This document shows, piece after piece, positions 44,289 to 55,363 of a DNA stretch of 64,000 nt. Numbering within the stretch: the first letter of the stretch is position 1; every line of letters starts with the position of its first letter. Under the pieces are notes generated by a model. The model did no database searches and was not told the DNA's origin. It saw only the letters and a list, made by a program, of their open reading frames with translations. The translations under genes were made by a program, and so were the position numbers. Origin of the DNA: Schlegelella_A sp036263655 (GTDB taxonomy: Bacteria; Pseudomonadota; Gammaproteobacteria; Burkholderiales; Burkholderiaceae_C); assembly GCA_036263655.1 (NCBI GenBank), contig DATAGP010000019.1:1-64000 (forward strand), written 5' to 3'.

Positions 44289-45167
44289 TCAGCCCAGCTC
44301 GTCGATGTGCTTCGGCCGGTCGCCCTTGAGCAGGCGCGACATGGCGCGGTCGGCGAGCAGCCGGCCGCCGTTCTGGCAGCGGGCGCAGTAGTTCGTCTCG
44401 TTGTCGGCGCGGACGATGCGCTGCACCGGCGCGCCGCAGTCCGGGCAGGGCTGGCCGAAGCGGCCGTGCACCGCCATCGCCGGGTGGAACGCCGTCACCT
44501 TGGCGGGCCAGTCGCCGGCTTCGTCGCGCAGCCGGGCGATCCATTCGGCGAGCGTCGCCTGCATCGCCGCGTACAGGCGGGCCACGGTCGCGTCGTCGAG
44601 GCTGCCGGTGAGCACCGCCGGCGACAGGCGGGCGCGATGCAGGATCTCGTCGGAATACGCGTTGCCGATGCCGCTGAAGAGCCGCGGGTCGGTCAGCGCC
44701 CGCTTGACCGTATGGCTCTCCGAGCGCAGGCGGGCGGCGAACTCGGCCAGGGACGACGTCATCGGATCGATGCCGCCGGCGTCGAGCCCGCGCAGGCCGT
44801 CGCGACCGCCGACGACGTGCAGCGAGGCACGCCGCTGCTTGCCGGCCTCGGTGAGCGCCAGCGTGCCGCCGTCGAACTCGAAGAAGGCCAGGGCGTTGCG
44901 CGCCGTCGCCTTGCCCGGCGCCAGCCACTGCAAGCGGCCGGCGATCATGAGATGGACGACGAGGAAGATCTCGCCCTCGAGGCCGATCACGACGCGCTTC
45001 CCGAGCCGCTCGACGCCCGTCACGACGCGGCCCTCCGCGGCCGAGAGCGGCGGCGCCACCGAGCGCAGCAGGAACGGGTGGCCGATGCGGACGCGTTGCA
45101 AGGTGCGGCCGACGACCTTCGCCGCCAGACGCTCGACATAGACCTCGACGTCGGGAAGCTCGGGCAT
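44289..45167 (-). CDS. Fpg/Nei-family DNA glycosylase
   Basis: This is a 292-residue bifunctional glycosylase/AP lyase for oxidised bases. It begins with the catalytic Pro2 and Glu3 (MPELPDVEVY), has helix-two-turn-helix residues around RLFSGIGNAYSDEILHRARL and ends with a four-Cys zinc finger (CPDC and CARC). Compared with classic MutM, the second acid in the start motif is Asp instead of Glu and the length is slightly greater, so it may be a paralogue. It is divergent from prfC and close to the oxyR-dps set. Confidence 0.92.
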   Translation of the reverse strand: MPELPDVEVYVERLAAKVVGRTLQRVRIGHPFLLRSVAPPLSAAEGRVVTGVERLGKRVVIGLEGEIFLVVHLMIAGRLQWLAPGKATARNALAFFEFDGGTLALTEAGKQRRASLHVVGGRDGLRGLDAGGIDPMTSSLAEFAARLRSESHTVKRALTDPRLFSGIGNAYSDEILHRARLSPAVLTGSLDDATVARLYAAMQATLAEWIARLRDEAGDWPAKVTAFHPAMAVHGRFGQPCPDCGAPVQRIVRADNETNYCARCQNGGRLLADRAMSRLLKGDRPKHIDELG

Positions 45168-45187
45168 CGGCGCAGTGTGCCAGCGGC

Positions 45188-45193
45188 GATACT
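45188..45193 (+). promoter_or_regulatory. Possible -10 box of prfC
   Basis: GATACT ends ten bases before the prfC ATG, giving a leader of about three bases. No Shine-Dalgarno sequence is present. Confidence 0.28.
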
Positions 45194-45202
45194 CCCCGGC
45201 CC

Positions 45203-46828
<1,626 letters not shown>

Positions 46829-46838
46829 CGCCGGCAGG

Positions 46839-47930
46839 ATGCGGGGCGTTCGCTTCCCGGCGCTTGTCGGCAGCCTGCGCGCCGTCCGCTGGCTGGCGCG
46901 AGTCGTCGTCGGCGTCGTCTTCGTGGCGGCCCTGCTGGTCGTCCTCGGCTATCGCATGGGGCCGGAGCGCTTCTGGGTCCTGGCGCTGCTGCAGTACCTG
47001 CCCTATCCGCTCCTCCTCGTGCCGGCGACGTTCGCGCTGCTGTGCTCGCTGGGACTGGGCCTCGCCTGGCGCGTCCTCGCGCTCATGGCGATGGCGCTGG
47101 TCCTCTGGGGTGCGATGGGCCTGGCGCTGAACTGGCCCGGCGGCGCCGACGACCGGCCGCGCATCCGCCTCATGACCTACAACATCAAGTCGCATTTCGC
47201 GCGGCAGCGGCCCGATGGCTTCGTCGCCCTCCAGCTCGAGGTCGAGCGGCATGCGCCGGACATCATCGTCGTGCAGGACGGCGCCGAGCCGAGCGCGCAG
47301 CGCGGCCTCGGCCAGCCGGTGGCGGCGCTCTTCGGCGACCGCCACCGCTATGCGCATGGCCAGTTCGCCATCGCCAGCCGCTTCCCCTTGCGCGACTGCA
47401 TGCCGCACACGACGCCGGACGGGCAGTTCGGCGGCGTCTGGATCCGCTGCATCGTGAGCATCGAGGGCATCGACGTCGACCTCTACAGCGTCCATCTGCA
47501 GACGCCGCGGCAGGGCCTCGACGCGACCCGGCGCGACCTGCTGCATGGCCAGGACGGCGGCGTCGAGGATCTGCAGCGCAACGTCGCCGTCCGCCTGGCG
47601 CAGGCGCGCGAGCTGGCGCGCGTGCTCAGGGCCGGCACCCGGCCGGTCATCGTCGCCGGCGACCTCAACGCCACCGAGCCGTCGCTCGTGGTGAGGACGC
47701 TGCTCGATGTCGGCTTGCGCGACGCGCATTCGAGTGCCGGCGTCGGCTTTGGTCACACCTACGGTCACTCGTTCCGCTGGGGCTTCTCGTTCCTGCGCAT
47801 CGACCACATCCTGGTCGGCCCGGGCATCTCGGTCGCGGCCTGCGAGACCGGCGGCTCGCTCGCGTCCGAGCATCGCCCGGTGATCGCCGAGCTCGTGTTC
47901 GGCGGCGCCGGACGCGCTGGGGGTCCGTAG
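46839..47930 (+). CDS. Membrane-anchored endonuclease/exonuclease/phosphatase-family protein
   Basis: This 363-residue protein has three hydrophobic helices in the first 105 residues, then an EEP-fold domain. Its catalytic motifs are MTYNIKSHF, DIIVVQDGAE, VDLYSVHLQTP, VIVAGDLNAT and SFLRIDHILVG with EHRPVI at the end. The domain most likely faces the periplasm and could hydrolyse phosphodiesters, phospholipids or nucleic acids. The Glu common in this position of the second motif is Asp in VQDG. GGCAGG precedes the ATG. Confidence 0.85.
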   Translation: MRGVRFPALVGSLRAVRWLARVVVGVVFVAALLVVLGYRMGPERFWVLALLQYLPYPLLLVPATFALLCSLGLGLAWRVLALMAMALVLWGAMGLALNWPGGADDRPRIRLMTYNIKSHFARQRPDGFVALQLEVERHAPDIIVVQDGAEPSAQRGLGQPVAALFGDRHRYAHGQFAIASRFPLRDCMPHTTPDGQFGGVWIRCIVSIEGIDVDLYSVHLQTPRQGLDATRRDLLHGQDGGVEDLQRNVAVRLAQARELARVLRAGTRPVIVAGDLNATEPSLVVRTLLDVGLRDAHSSAGVGFGHTYGHSFRWGFSFLRIDHILVGPGISVAACETGGSLASEHRPVIAELVFGGAGRAGGP

Positions 47931-48079
47931 CCGCCCGTCCGGTCCGCGCCGGGGGCGCGGCGATGGATCGGCGGCAATCGTGCGATGCATCACTGCACTT
48001 TGTGGCCTTCTGGGGCAGGGCCTGGGTGGCCCCCGTGTGGTGCGCCCGCGGGCTTCCGAAAATCGGGGCGAGTCCTTCG

Positions 48080-51000
48080 ATGCGATCACCCCTGCCCCGC
48101 CGACCGATGCCGACACGGCTGCCGACCCGGCTGGCGATCGCCATCGCCTGCGCGCTCGGCACGGGAACGCCGTGGGCCAATCCGAACGGCGCCACGGTCG
48201 TCTCCGGCCAGGCCGGCATCGCTGCCAGCGGCAAGACCCTGACCGTCACCAGCACGCCGGGCACGATCATCCACTGGCAGGGCTTCTCGATCGGCGCCGA
48301 CGAGCTGACCCGCTTCGTCCAGCAGAGCTCGCGCAGCAGCGTGCTGAACCGGGTCACGGGACAGGACCCGTCGCTCCTGCTCGGGCGCCTGCAGTCGAAC
48401 GGCCGCGTGTTCCTCATCAATCCCAACGGCATCGCCTTCGGCGCCGGCTCGCGCGTCGACGTCGGCGGCCTGGTCGCCTCGACGCTCGACCTGGCCGACG
48501 CCGACTTCCTCGCCGACCGCCTTCGCTTCCACGGAACGGCCGGCGCCGGCTCGCTGACCCAGCTCGGCACGATCGCCACAGCGGCCGGCGGACGGGTGGT
48601 GCTGATCGCGCCGCGGGTCGAGAACGGCGGCGTCGTCGCCGCACCGGGCGGCGCGATCGTGCTTGCCGCCGGCCAGAGCGTGCAGCTCGCCGACGCGGCG
48701 ACGCCCGAGCTCCGCGTCACGGTCGGCGGGCGGCCCGGCGAGGTCGTCAACGTCGGCGAGCTCGTCGCCGCGGGCGGGCGCATCGGCATCCACGCCGGCC
48801 TCGTCCGGCACGACGGTGCGATCAGCGCCGACCGGGCCGAGCACGGCCCCGGCGGCGAGGTGATCCTGCGAGGCAGCGAGATCGTGCTCGGAGCACGAAG
48901 CTCGACCAGCGCCAGCGGCGCCCAGGCCGGCCGCATCGCCGTCGACGCCGGCGACGGCAGCGTCTCGGCGGCGGGGCGGCTGCTGGCGACCGCCACCGAG
49001 GGCGCCGGCGGCTCCGTGCACGTGCTGGGCAGGCACGTCTTGCTGCCGGCCGCGGCCGTCGACGCGTCCGGCGCGGTCGGCGGAGGCGAGATCCTGGTCG
49101 GCGGCGATGCGCGCGGCGGCAACGCGGCGATCCGCAACGCCGAGACGAGCTCGGTGGGTGCGGCGACGAACCTGCGCGCGGATGCGGGCTCCGTCGGCGG
49201 CGGCGGCAGGATCGTCGTCTGGGCCGACGGCGACACCCGCTTCGCCGGCAGCGCGTCGGCCCGCGGCGGGGCGAGCGGCGGCGACGGCGGCCAGGTCGAG
49301 GTGTCGGGGAGGAAGACGCTCGACTTCCACGGCATGGTCGACACGACGGCAGCGCGCGGCCGGACCGGGACCCTCCTGCTCGACCCGACCAACATCACGA
49401 TCTCGGGCGCGGCGAACGCGTCGGTCAGCGCCGGGCCGACGTTCACCGGCACCGCCGCGACGTCGAACCTGAACGTGATGACCCTGCAGACGGCGCTGGC
49501 CAGCAACAACGTCGTCGTCGACACGACCAGCGGCTTCGCCAGCGACGGCAACATCAGCGTCAACAACGCGGTGACGTGGTCCAGCGCCCACTCGCTCGAG
49601 CTGCGCGCCCACAACCACATCACGGTCGGCGCCGGAATCGCCGCCACCGGCACCGGCGCCCTGCGCCTGATCGCCAACCAGGACAACGCCGGCGGCGGCA
49701 ACGTCCAGCTGAATGCGCCGCTCAGCGCGCGCACCGGCGGCATCGCCATCTCCGCCGTGAACGTGACCGGCGCCGCGGCCGGGACGCTGACGGCCACCGG
49801 CGGCGCCAACCAGAACGGCGGCGCCATCACGATCGCGGCGACCGGGGCGGTGAGCCTCGCCGGCGCGGTCACGACGTCGGGCGGAGCCGCGGGCGCATCG
49901 AACCCCGGCCGGGACGCGGGCGCGGTGACGATCGGCGGCGCCGGCATCGCGACGGCCGCGATCAACGCGATCGGCAGCAACGGCAACGGCAGCGGCTTCG
50001 CCGGCGGCAACGGCGGCAACGTCGCCCTCGTCAGCAGCGGCGCGCTCACGACCGGCGCGATCTCGACCGTCGGCGGCAACGGCGTCGCCGGCAACGCGGC
50101 GGGCGGCCACGCCGGCACGATCCACCTCGACGCCGGCGGCGCCACGCCGCTGATCACGCTGAACGGCAACCTCAACGCCGGTGGCGGCAACCGCGCCGGC
50201 AGCGCCGCGGCGGGCAGCGGCGCGCAGGTCTGGTTGAAAGATGCGGTGGCGCTGAACGCCGCCAGCGTGACCGTGCAGGCCAACGGCGGCAACACCAGTG
50301 TCGGCGTCGGTGGCGAGGTCCGCTTCGACGGCAGCATCGACTCGAGCGGCGGCGCCCGCGCCCTGACCGTGAACAGCAACGCCGGCACGGTCCTCGGCGG
50401 CGCCGTCGGCGCGGCGGCGCCGCTGCTGTCGCTGACCACCAACGCCGGAGGCAGCACCCGGATCGACGGCGGTGCGATCACGACGACGACCGGTCAGGCC
50501 TTCAACGACGCCGTGGTCCTCGGGGCGCACACGACGCTCAACGGCGGCAGCGGCGCGCTGACCTTCGCGAGCACGATCGACGGCAGCTTCCGCCTCGACG
50601 CGACGAGCACCGGCAACGCCACCTTCAGCGGCGCCGTCGGCGGCAGCACGCCGCTCGACAGCCTCAAGGTCGCCGGACGCGTCGTCACGCTCGGCTCCGG
50701 CGTCGCCGTCGACGACCCGGGCGGCCTCGGCATCGACCTGCTCGCGTCGCAGAACATCGCCGCCGCGAACGGCACGGTGACGTCGAACGGCGCACCGATC
50801 ACGCTGGTGGCCAACCCGACGGGCATGACGGCGGGCAACTACCGCGGCATCCGCTTGACCAACTCGACGTTCGACGCCGGCACCGGCAACATCACGATGA
50901 CCGGCACCGGCGGCACGACGCTCACCAACAACATGGGCGTGCAGATCGTCGACAGCAGCCTGCGCGCCACGGGCAACGGCCGCATCACCCTGAACGGCAC

Positions 51001-53695
51001 CGGCGGCGTCTCCGGCCGCGGCGTCTCGGTCACCGGCTCGACCGCCGCGCACACCGTCACGACCGTCGACGGCGACATCACCTTCACCGGCACCGGCGCC
51101 GGCAGCGCGGCGAACACGCTGTCGGCCGACGTGACCTGGTTCGGCGTCGACGAGTCGACCTTGCGGGCGGCCGGCAGCGGCACCGTGCGCCTCGTCGGCC
51201 TCGGCACCGGCGACCACAACGGCGTCACCCTCGGTCCGGGCACGACGCCCTTCGACTACTACGGGGCGGCGCTGAACCGCTGGCAGGTCTCGACCGCGAG
51301 CAACCTCGTCTACACCGGCGTCGGCATCGCCAAGAGCAGCGGCGGCGACAGCACCTGGACGATCACGGCGCCGAAGAGCGTCGAGTTCAACAGCGCTGCC
51401 GGCATCAACGCCACCAGCGGCAAGCTGAACGTCGTCATCGCGCCGGCGACGGGCGCGGTGCTGCTCGGCACCGGCAGCTTCCGCACCAACGGCGGCAACC
51501 TCACGATCGGCGGCGGCAGCAACCCCGGCGGGCTGGTCGACGGCTCGCTGCCCGCCACCGGCGCGCGCGGCACCTCGACGTACCTGTCGGGCATCAACTC
51601 GTCGGCCGACATCGACGCCGGCGGCGGCAACGTCTGGATGATGGGGAGCGGCTACACCGGCGCGCCGAGCTTCAACTACGGCATCAACATCGGCAGCACC
51701 TTCGTCACCTCGAACGTGGTGACGAGCGGGGCCGGCCACATCACGCTCACCGGCTTCGGCGGCGGCATGGGCGCCGGCAGCGACAACGGCGGCGTGTTCC
51801 TCGGCCAGGGCACCGTCCGCACCGGTGCGACCGGCTCGATCAGGGTCGCCGGCACCGGCGGCAACACCGCCACCGGTTCCCGCAACATGGGCGTGCGCCT
51901 GTTCGTCTACAACACCACCGAGGCGCAGGGCTCGGGCGCGATCACAATCTGGGGCCGCTCGGGCGACGGCAGCACGGCGGGCTACAACCCCGGCATCGAC
52001 GCCGCCGCGACGGTCGCCGGCGGCGGCGGTCCGGTGACGCTCACCGGGATCGCCGGCAACGCACCCGGCAGCAACAACCTCGGCATCAGCGCCATCGGCA
52101 AGGTCACGAACACCGGCGCCGGCAGCGTGACCCTCATCGGCACCGGCGGCAGCCACGCCGGCGCGAGCAGCAGCAACAACTTCGGCATCGGCTTCTCCGA
52201 CGCGCAGTTCACCACCGTCGACGGCGACCTGACCGTGATCGGCACCGGCGGCAGCGGCGGCGGTGCGGGCAACCACGGCCTCGTCTTCCCGATGGCAGGG
52301 ATCGGCGGCTACGGCGGCACGAGCACCATCCGCAGCAGCGGCACCGGCAACGTGTCGATGACCGGAATGGCCGGCCCGGGCGGCACCGGCATCGTGCAGT
52401 CGATCCCGAACCTCGTCTCCACCACGGGCACCGGCCGCATCACGCTGGCCGCCGACAGCCTGGCGCTGAACGCGGCCAACGCCGTGAGCAGCGCCAGCGA
52501 CCTCGCCATCCGCCCGGTCACGAGCGGGACCGCGCTCGCCGTCGGCAGCGCCGCCGGCAGCAGCGGCCTGGCGCTGGACGATGCCGAGCTGGCGCGCTTG
52601 GCCTGGGGCGCTGGCGGCACCCTGACGCTGGGCGCTGCGAACGCGGGGCCGACCACCGTCCACACCGGTCACGTGTTCGATCGCCCGGTCGCGATCGTCT
52701 CCGGCGCCGGCGCCGACCTGGTGCTGGCCGGGACGCTGGCGAGCACGAGCGCCGCCGCCGCCCCGGCCATCGTCCTCGACGCCGGACGGAACTTCGTCAA
52801 CACGGCCGGCGCGAACGCGCTCGACGCCGGCAGCGGCCGGTGGCTCGTCTACTCGAGCGATCCACGCGCCGACACGCGCGGCGGGCTGGCCGCCGACTTC
52901 ACGCAGTACGCGGCGGCCTTCGGCACGACGCCCGTCCTCGGCAGCGGCGACGGCTTCCTGCATCGGCTCGCGCCCACGCTGACGCCGGTCCTGGGCGGCA
53001 CCGTCAGCAAGGTCTACGACGGCGGCACGGCGGCGGTGCTGGCGGCGTCTCAGCTCGCCGCCGCCGGTGCCATCGATGGCGACAGCGTGGTCCTCGCCGC
53101 ACCGGCGACGGCCGCGTTCGACACCCGGCACGTCGGCGACGGCAAGACGGTCACGGCAGGCGGCATCGCGATCGCCGGCGCCAGCCGCGGCGGATCGCCG
53201 GTGTATGGCTACACGCTGGCGACGACGACAGCGAGCGCTGACATGGGAACCGTCACACCGGCCTCGCTCGTCGTCCGCCCCGACGACCAGAGCCGGCCGC
53301 AGGGGCAGCCCGGACCGCTGCTGACGGCGTCGTTCCTCGGCCTCGTGGGCGGCGAGTCGGCGTCCGTGCTCGGCGGTGCGCTGGTCCTCGACACGGCGGC
53401 GACGACCTTGTCGCCACCCGGCCTGTACCGCATCGGTGCGACGGGGCTGACGTCGTCGAACTACCGCATTGCTTATGTCGACGGCGTCTACGAGGTGCTG
53501 CCGCCGGTGTTCACGCGCGGCCTGTTCGGGCCCGGCCTGACGCAGCGCGACCTGCGTCTCGCCCCCGCGCCCGGCGCCGCCGCGGCCTGCCCGCGGCACG
53601 AGCTCGACGGCTGGGTCGCCGCGCACGGGCTGCCCGCACTCTTCGCAGCGGAGCCGGCCTGCCGGCCCGAGCGCCCGGCGGGCAGCACGCGCTGA
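48080..53695 (+). CDS. Two-partner secretion exoprotein (TpsA, FHA-like adhesin)
   Basis: This 1871-residue secreted protein starts with a signal peptide (about 1-33) and a TPS domain (about 34-280). HWQGFSIGADELTRF, LINPNGIAFGAGSRVDVGG (NPNG at 114-117) and VASTLDLAD are the hallmarks of haemagglutinin-like substrates. The long middle is a Gly/Thr/Asn-rich beta-helix with about 30-residue repeats. Near the end are a YDG-type domain (SKVYDGGTAAVL) and an MBG-like domain (RPQGQPGPLLTASFLGLVGG). No toxin tail or VENN motif is seen, so adhesion or biofilm is more likely than contact killing. An ATG nine codons later is an alternative start. The transporter gene begins two bases after the stop. 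Confidence 0.92.
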   Translation: MRSPLPRRPMPTRLPTRLAIAIACALGTGTPWANPNGATVVSGQAGIAASGKTLTVTSTPGTIIHWQGFSIGADELTRFVQQSSRSSVLNRVTGQDPSLLLGRLQSNGRVFLINPNGIAFGAGSRVDVGGLVASTLDLADADFLADRLRFHGTAGAGSLTQLGTIATAAGGRVVLIAPRVENGGVVAAPGGAIVLAAGQSVQLADAATPELRVTVGGRPGEVVNVGELVAAGGRIGIHAGLVRHDGAISADRAEHGPGGEVILRGSEIVLGARSSTSASGAQAGRIAVDAGDGSVSAAGRLLATATEGAGGSVHVLGRHVLLPAAAVDASGAVGGGEILVGGDARGGNAAIRNAETSSVGAATNLRADAGSVGGGGRIVVWADGDTRFAGSASARGGASGGDGGQVEVSGRKTLDFHGMVDTTAARGRTGTLLLDPTNITISGAANASVSAGPTFTGTAATSNLNVMTLQTALASNNVVVDTTSGFASDGNISVNNAVTWSSAHSLELRAHNHITVGAGIAATGTGALRLIANQDNAGGGNVQLNAPLSARTGGIAISAVNVTGAAAGTLTATGGANQNGGAITIAATGAVSLAGAVTTSGGAAGASNPGRDAGAVTIGGAGIATAAINAIGSNGNGSGFAGGNGGNVALVSSGALTTGAISTVGGNGVAGNAAGGHAGTIHLDAGGATPLITLNGNLNAGGGNRAGSAAAGSGAQVWLKDAVALNAASVTVQANGGNTSVGVGGEVRFDGSIDSSGGARALTVNSNAGTVLGGAVGAAAPLLSLTTNAGGSTRIDGGAITTTTGQAFNDAVVLGAHTTLNGGSGALTFASTIDGSFRLDATSTGNATFSGAVGGSTPLDSLKVAGRVVTLGSGVAVDDPGGLGIDLLASQNIAAANGTVTSNGAPITLVANPTGMTAGNYRGIRLTNSTFDAGTGNITMTGTGGTTLTNNMGVQIVDSSLRATGNGRITLNGTGGVSGRGVSVTGSTAAHTVTTVDGDITFTGTGAGSAANTLSADVTWFGVDESTLRAAGSGTVRLVGLGTGDHNGVTLGPGTTPFDYYGAALNRWQVSTASNLVYTGVGIAKSSGGDSTWTITAPKSVEFNSAAGINATSGKLNVVIAPATGAVLLGTGSFRTNGGNLTIGGGSNPGGLVDGSLPATGARGTSTYLSGINSSADIDAGGGNVWMMGSGYTGAPSFNYGINIGSTFVTSNVVTSGAGHITLTGFGGGMGAGSDNGGVFLGQGTVRTGATGSIRVAGTGGNTATGSRNMGVRLFVYNTTEAQGSGAITIWGRSGDGSTAGYNPGIDAAATVAGGGGPVTLTGIAGNAPGSNNLGISAIGKVTNTGAGSVTLIGTGGSHAGASSSNNFGIGFSDAQFTTVDGDLTVIGTGGSGGGAGNHGLVFPMAGIGGYGGTSTIRSSGTGNVSMTGMAGPGGTGIVQSIPNLVSTTGTGRITLAADSLALNAANAVSSASDLAIRPVTSGTALAVGSAAGSSGLALDDAELARLAWGAGGTLTLGAANAGPTTVHTGHVFDRPVAIVSGAGADLVLAGTLASTSAAAAPAIVLDAGRNFVNTAGANALDAGSGRWLVYSSDPRADTRGGLAADFTQYAAAFGTTPVLGSGDGFLHRLAPTLTPVLGGTVSKVYDGGTAAVLAASQLAAAGAIDGDSVVLAAPATAAFDTRHVGDGKTVTAGGIAIAGASRGGSPVYGYTLATTTASADMGTVTPASLVVRPDDQSRPQGQPGPLLTASFLGLVGGESASVLGGALVLDTAATTLSPPGLYRIGATGLTSSNYRIAYVDGVYEVLPPVFTRGLFGPGLTQRDLRLAPAPGAAAACPRHELDGWVAAHGLPALFAAEPACRPERPAGSTR
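50878..52460 (+). repeat. Array of about eleven 30-residue beta-helix repeats inside TpsA
   Basis: Successive units follow the pattern G-x-[ND]-[IV]-[TR]-[LMV]-x-G-x-G-G, then 5-10 variable residues with NxG[VI], then a short strand. Examples are GNITMTGTGG, GRITLNGTGG, GHITLTGFGG, GSIRVAGTGG, GAITIWGRSG, GPVTLTGIAG, GSVTLIGTGG, GDLTVIGTGG and GNVSMTGMAG. The DNA copies are diverged, so this is an old array rather than a recent tandem expansion. Confidence 0.75.
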
Positions 53696-53697
53696 CG

Positions 53698-55314
53698 ATG
53701 CAGCAGGGCAGGATCGCAGCGGCGGCAGCGCCCTGGCTCCGCGTGCTCGCGTGGGCACTCGCAAGGCTCCTGGCCGGACTGGTGCTGGCGACCGGCGCGC
53801 AGGCCCAGGCGTCGACGACCGAGCCGGAGTTCGAGATCCGCCGCTTCGCCGTCGAAGGCAACAGCCTGCTGACGCCGTACGCCGTCGAGCTGGCGCTGGC
53901 GCCGCACACCGGACCCAGGCGGTCGTTCGCCGACGTGCGCGCCGCCGTCGAGGCGCTGCAGCGGCTCTACGTCGACAAGGGCTTCGGCGCGGTGCAGGTC
54001 TCGCTGCCCGAGCAGCGCATCGCCGACGGCGTGATCCGGCTGGCGGTCGCCGAGCCGCCGCTGCGCTCCGTCACGATCGAAGGCAACAGCCACTTCGACG
54101 CCGCCGCGATCCGGCGCAGCCTGCCCGCGCTGCGGCGCGGCGCGACCCCGAACACCGGCGAGCTGGCGGCGCAGATACGGCTCGCCAACGAGAACCCGGC
54201 GCGGCGGCTCAGCGTCGACCTGAAGAGCGACGGCGCCGGCGGCATCGACGCGATCGTGACGGTGCGCGACGACAAGCCCTACAAGGTCGGCGCCGTGCTC
54301 GACAACACCGGCACGCCGGCGACCGGTCGGCTCCGCTCCGGCTTCTTCTTCCAGCACGCGAACGTGGCCGAGGCCGGCCAGGTGTTCACCGGCCAGTTCG
54401 TCACCTCGCCGCAGCATCCGGCCCAGGTCGCGATCGTCGCCGCCAACCACCGCGTGCCGCTGCCGTCGCTCGGCGACTCGGTCGACCTCTACGGCGTCTA
54501 CGCCGACGTCGACTCGGGCGTCGTCAGCGAGCTCTTCAACGTGCGCGGGCGCGGCAAGGTCGCCGGCACACGCTTGCAGCACAACCTGCCGCCGACGGCC
54601 GGCTACCGGCATCGCCTGAGCGTCGGTCTCGAGGTGCGCGCCTTCGACAACCGGGTCGGCGTCGAAGGCAGCGATCCCGACCTGCTCGCCGACGTCACCG
54701 TGCACCCGGCGAGCCTGGGCTATTCCGGCAGCTGGAGCGGCGAGCCGCAGCAGCTCGAGTTCAGCGGCACCGTCGTCCGCAACTTTCCCGGCGGCTCGAA
54801 GGGCACCGCGTCCGACTTCGCTGCCGCCCGCGCGGGCGCGGACTCCCGTTACCTGCTCCTGCGCTGGTCCGGCAGCTACACGCTGGCCCTGCCGGCCGGC
54901 TGGCAGCTGCGCCTGGCCGGCGACGGCCAGTTCAGCCGCGACGCCCTCGTTTCCGGCGAGCAGTTCGGCATCGGCGGACAGGACTCGGTGCGCGGCTTCC
55001 TCGAGCGCGAGATCAGCGACGACCGGGGCAGCCGCTTCAGCGCCGAGCTGCACTCGCCGGACTTCGGGGCGCGCCTCGGCCCCGGCGTCGCCGCCCATGC
55101 CTTGCTGTTCCACGACCGCGGGCGCGTCAGGCGCAACCTGGCGCTGCCGGGCGAGACGACGAAGGGGAGCATCGCCAGCGTCGGCGCCGGGCTGCGCGTC
55201 TCGATCCCGCCGCACTGGCAGATGCGGCTCGACCTGGCGCACGTGACCCGCGGCTTCGGCGAGCGGCCGCGCGGCCACGAGCACCTGCACTTCAGCCTCG
55301 GCGTGGCGTACTGA
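53698..55314 (+). CDS. TpsB outer-membrane transporter (FhaC/ShlB family)
   Basis: This is a 538-residue outer-membrane beta barrel that secretes the TpsA protein. After a signal peptide (about 1-37) come two POTRA domains, at about 46-118 (FEIRRFAVEGNSLLTPYAVE) and 122-198 (LRSVTIEGNSHFDAAAIRRS), then a 16-strand barrel. The family motif VRGF is in QDSVRGFLEREISDDRGS. The chain ends in an aromatic residue, VAY, as barrel proteins need for BAM recognition. It is two bases behind the exoprotein gene, so they form one operon. Confidence 0.93.
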   Translation: MQQGRIAAAAAPWLRVLAWALARLLAGLVLATGAQAQASTTEPEFEIRRFAVEGNSLLTPYAVELALAPHTGPRRSFADVRAAVEALQRLYVDKGFGAVQVSLPEQRIADGVIRLAVAEPPLRSVTIEGNSHFDAAAIRRSLPALRRGATPNTGELAAQIRLANENPARRLSVDLKSDGAGGIDAIVTVRDDKPYKVGAVLDNTGTPATGRLRSGFFFQHANVAEAGQVFTGQFVTSPQHPAQVAIVAANHRVPLPSLGDSVDLYGVYADVDSGVVSELFNVRGRGKVAGTRLQHNLPPTAGYRHRLSVGLEVRAFDNRVGVEGSDPDLLADVTVHPASLGYSGSWSGEPQQLEFSGTVVRNFPGGSKGTASDFAAARAGADSRYLLLRWSGSYTLALPAGWQLRLAGDGQFSRDALVSGEQFGIGGQDSVRGFLEREISDDRGSRFSAELHSPDFGARLGPGVAAHALLFHDRGRVRRNLALPGETTKGSIASVGAGLRVSIPPHWQMRLDLAHVTRGFGERPRGHEHLHFSLGVAY

Positions 55315-55352
55315 CCATCCGCGGTCCAGGGCAGCCAGGGGTCGGCGACGGC

Positions 55353-55358
55353 GACAAT
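55353..55358 (+). promoter_or_regulatory. Possible -10 box for leaderless ubiA
   Basis: GACAAT ends six bases before the ubiA ATG with no Shine-Dalgarno sequence between. It would separate ubiA from the preceding secretion operon. Confidence 0.33.
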
Positions 55359-55363
55359 CGGCC

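Noticed and set aside
50878..52460. Repeats read as a CRISPR or DNA satellite array
   Set aside because: The units are in-frame protein repeats with diverged DNA and variable length; no fixed repeat/spacer pattern.
47980..53241. A 1753-codon frame in another plus-strand phase of the TpsA gene
   Set aside because: Almost pure Arg/Gly/Asp/His low complexity. It starts inside the intergenic region and lacks any family motif.
48086..53764. A 1892-codon open frame antisense to the TpsA gene
   Set aside because: It mirrors the codon bias of the real gene in very GC-rich DNA. It is Ala/Arg/Asp-rich, has no domains or signal, and the sense frame shows clear TPS motifs.
48080..55314. Contact-dependent inhibition (CdiA/CdiB/CdiI) system
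   Set aside because: The exoprotein ends in YDG/MBG-like domains with no VENN or toxin tail, and no small immunity gene follows the transporter.
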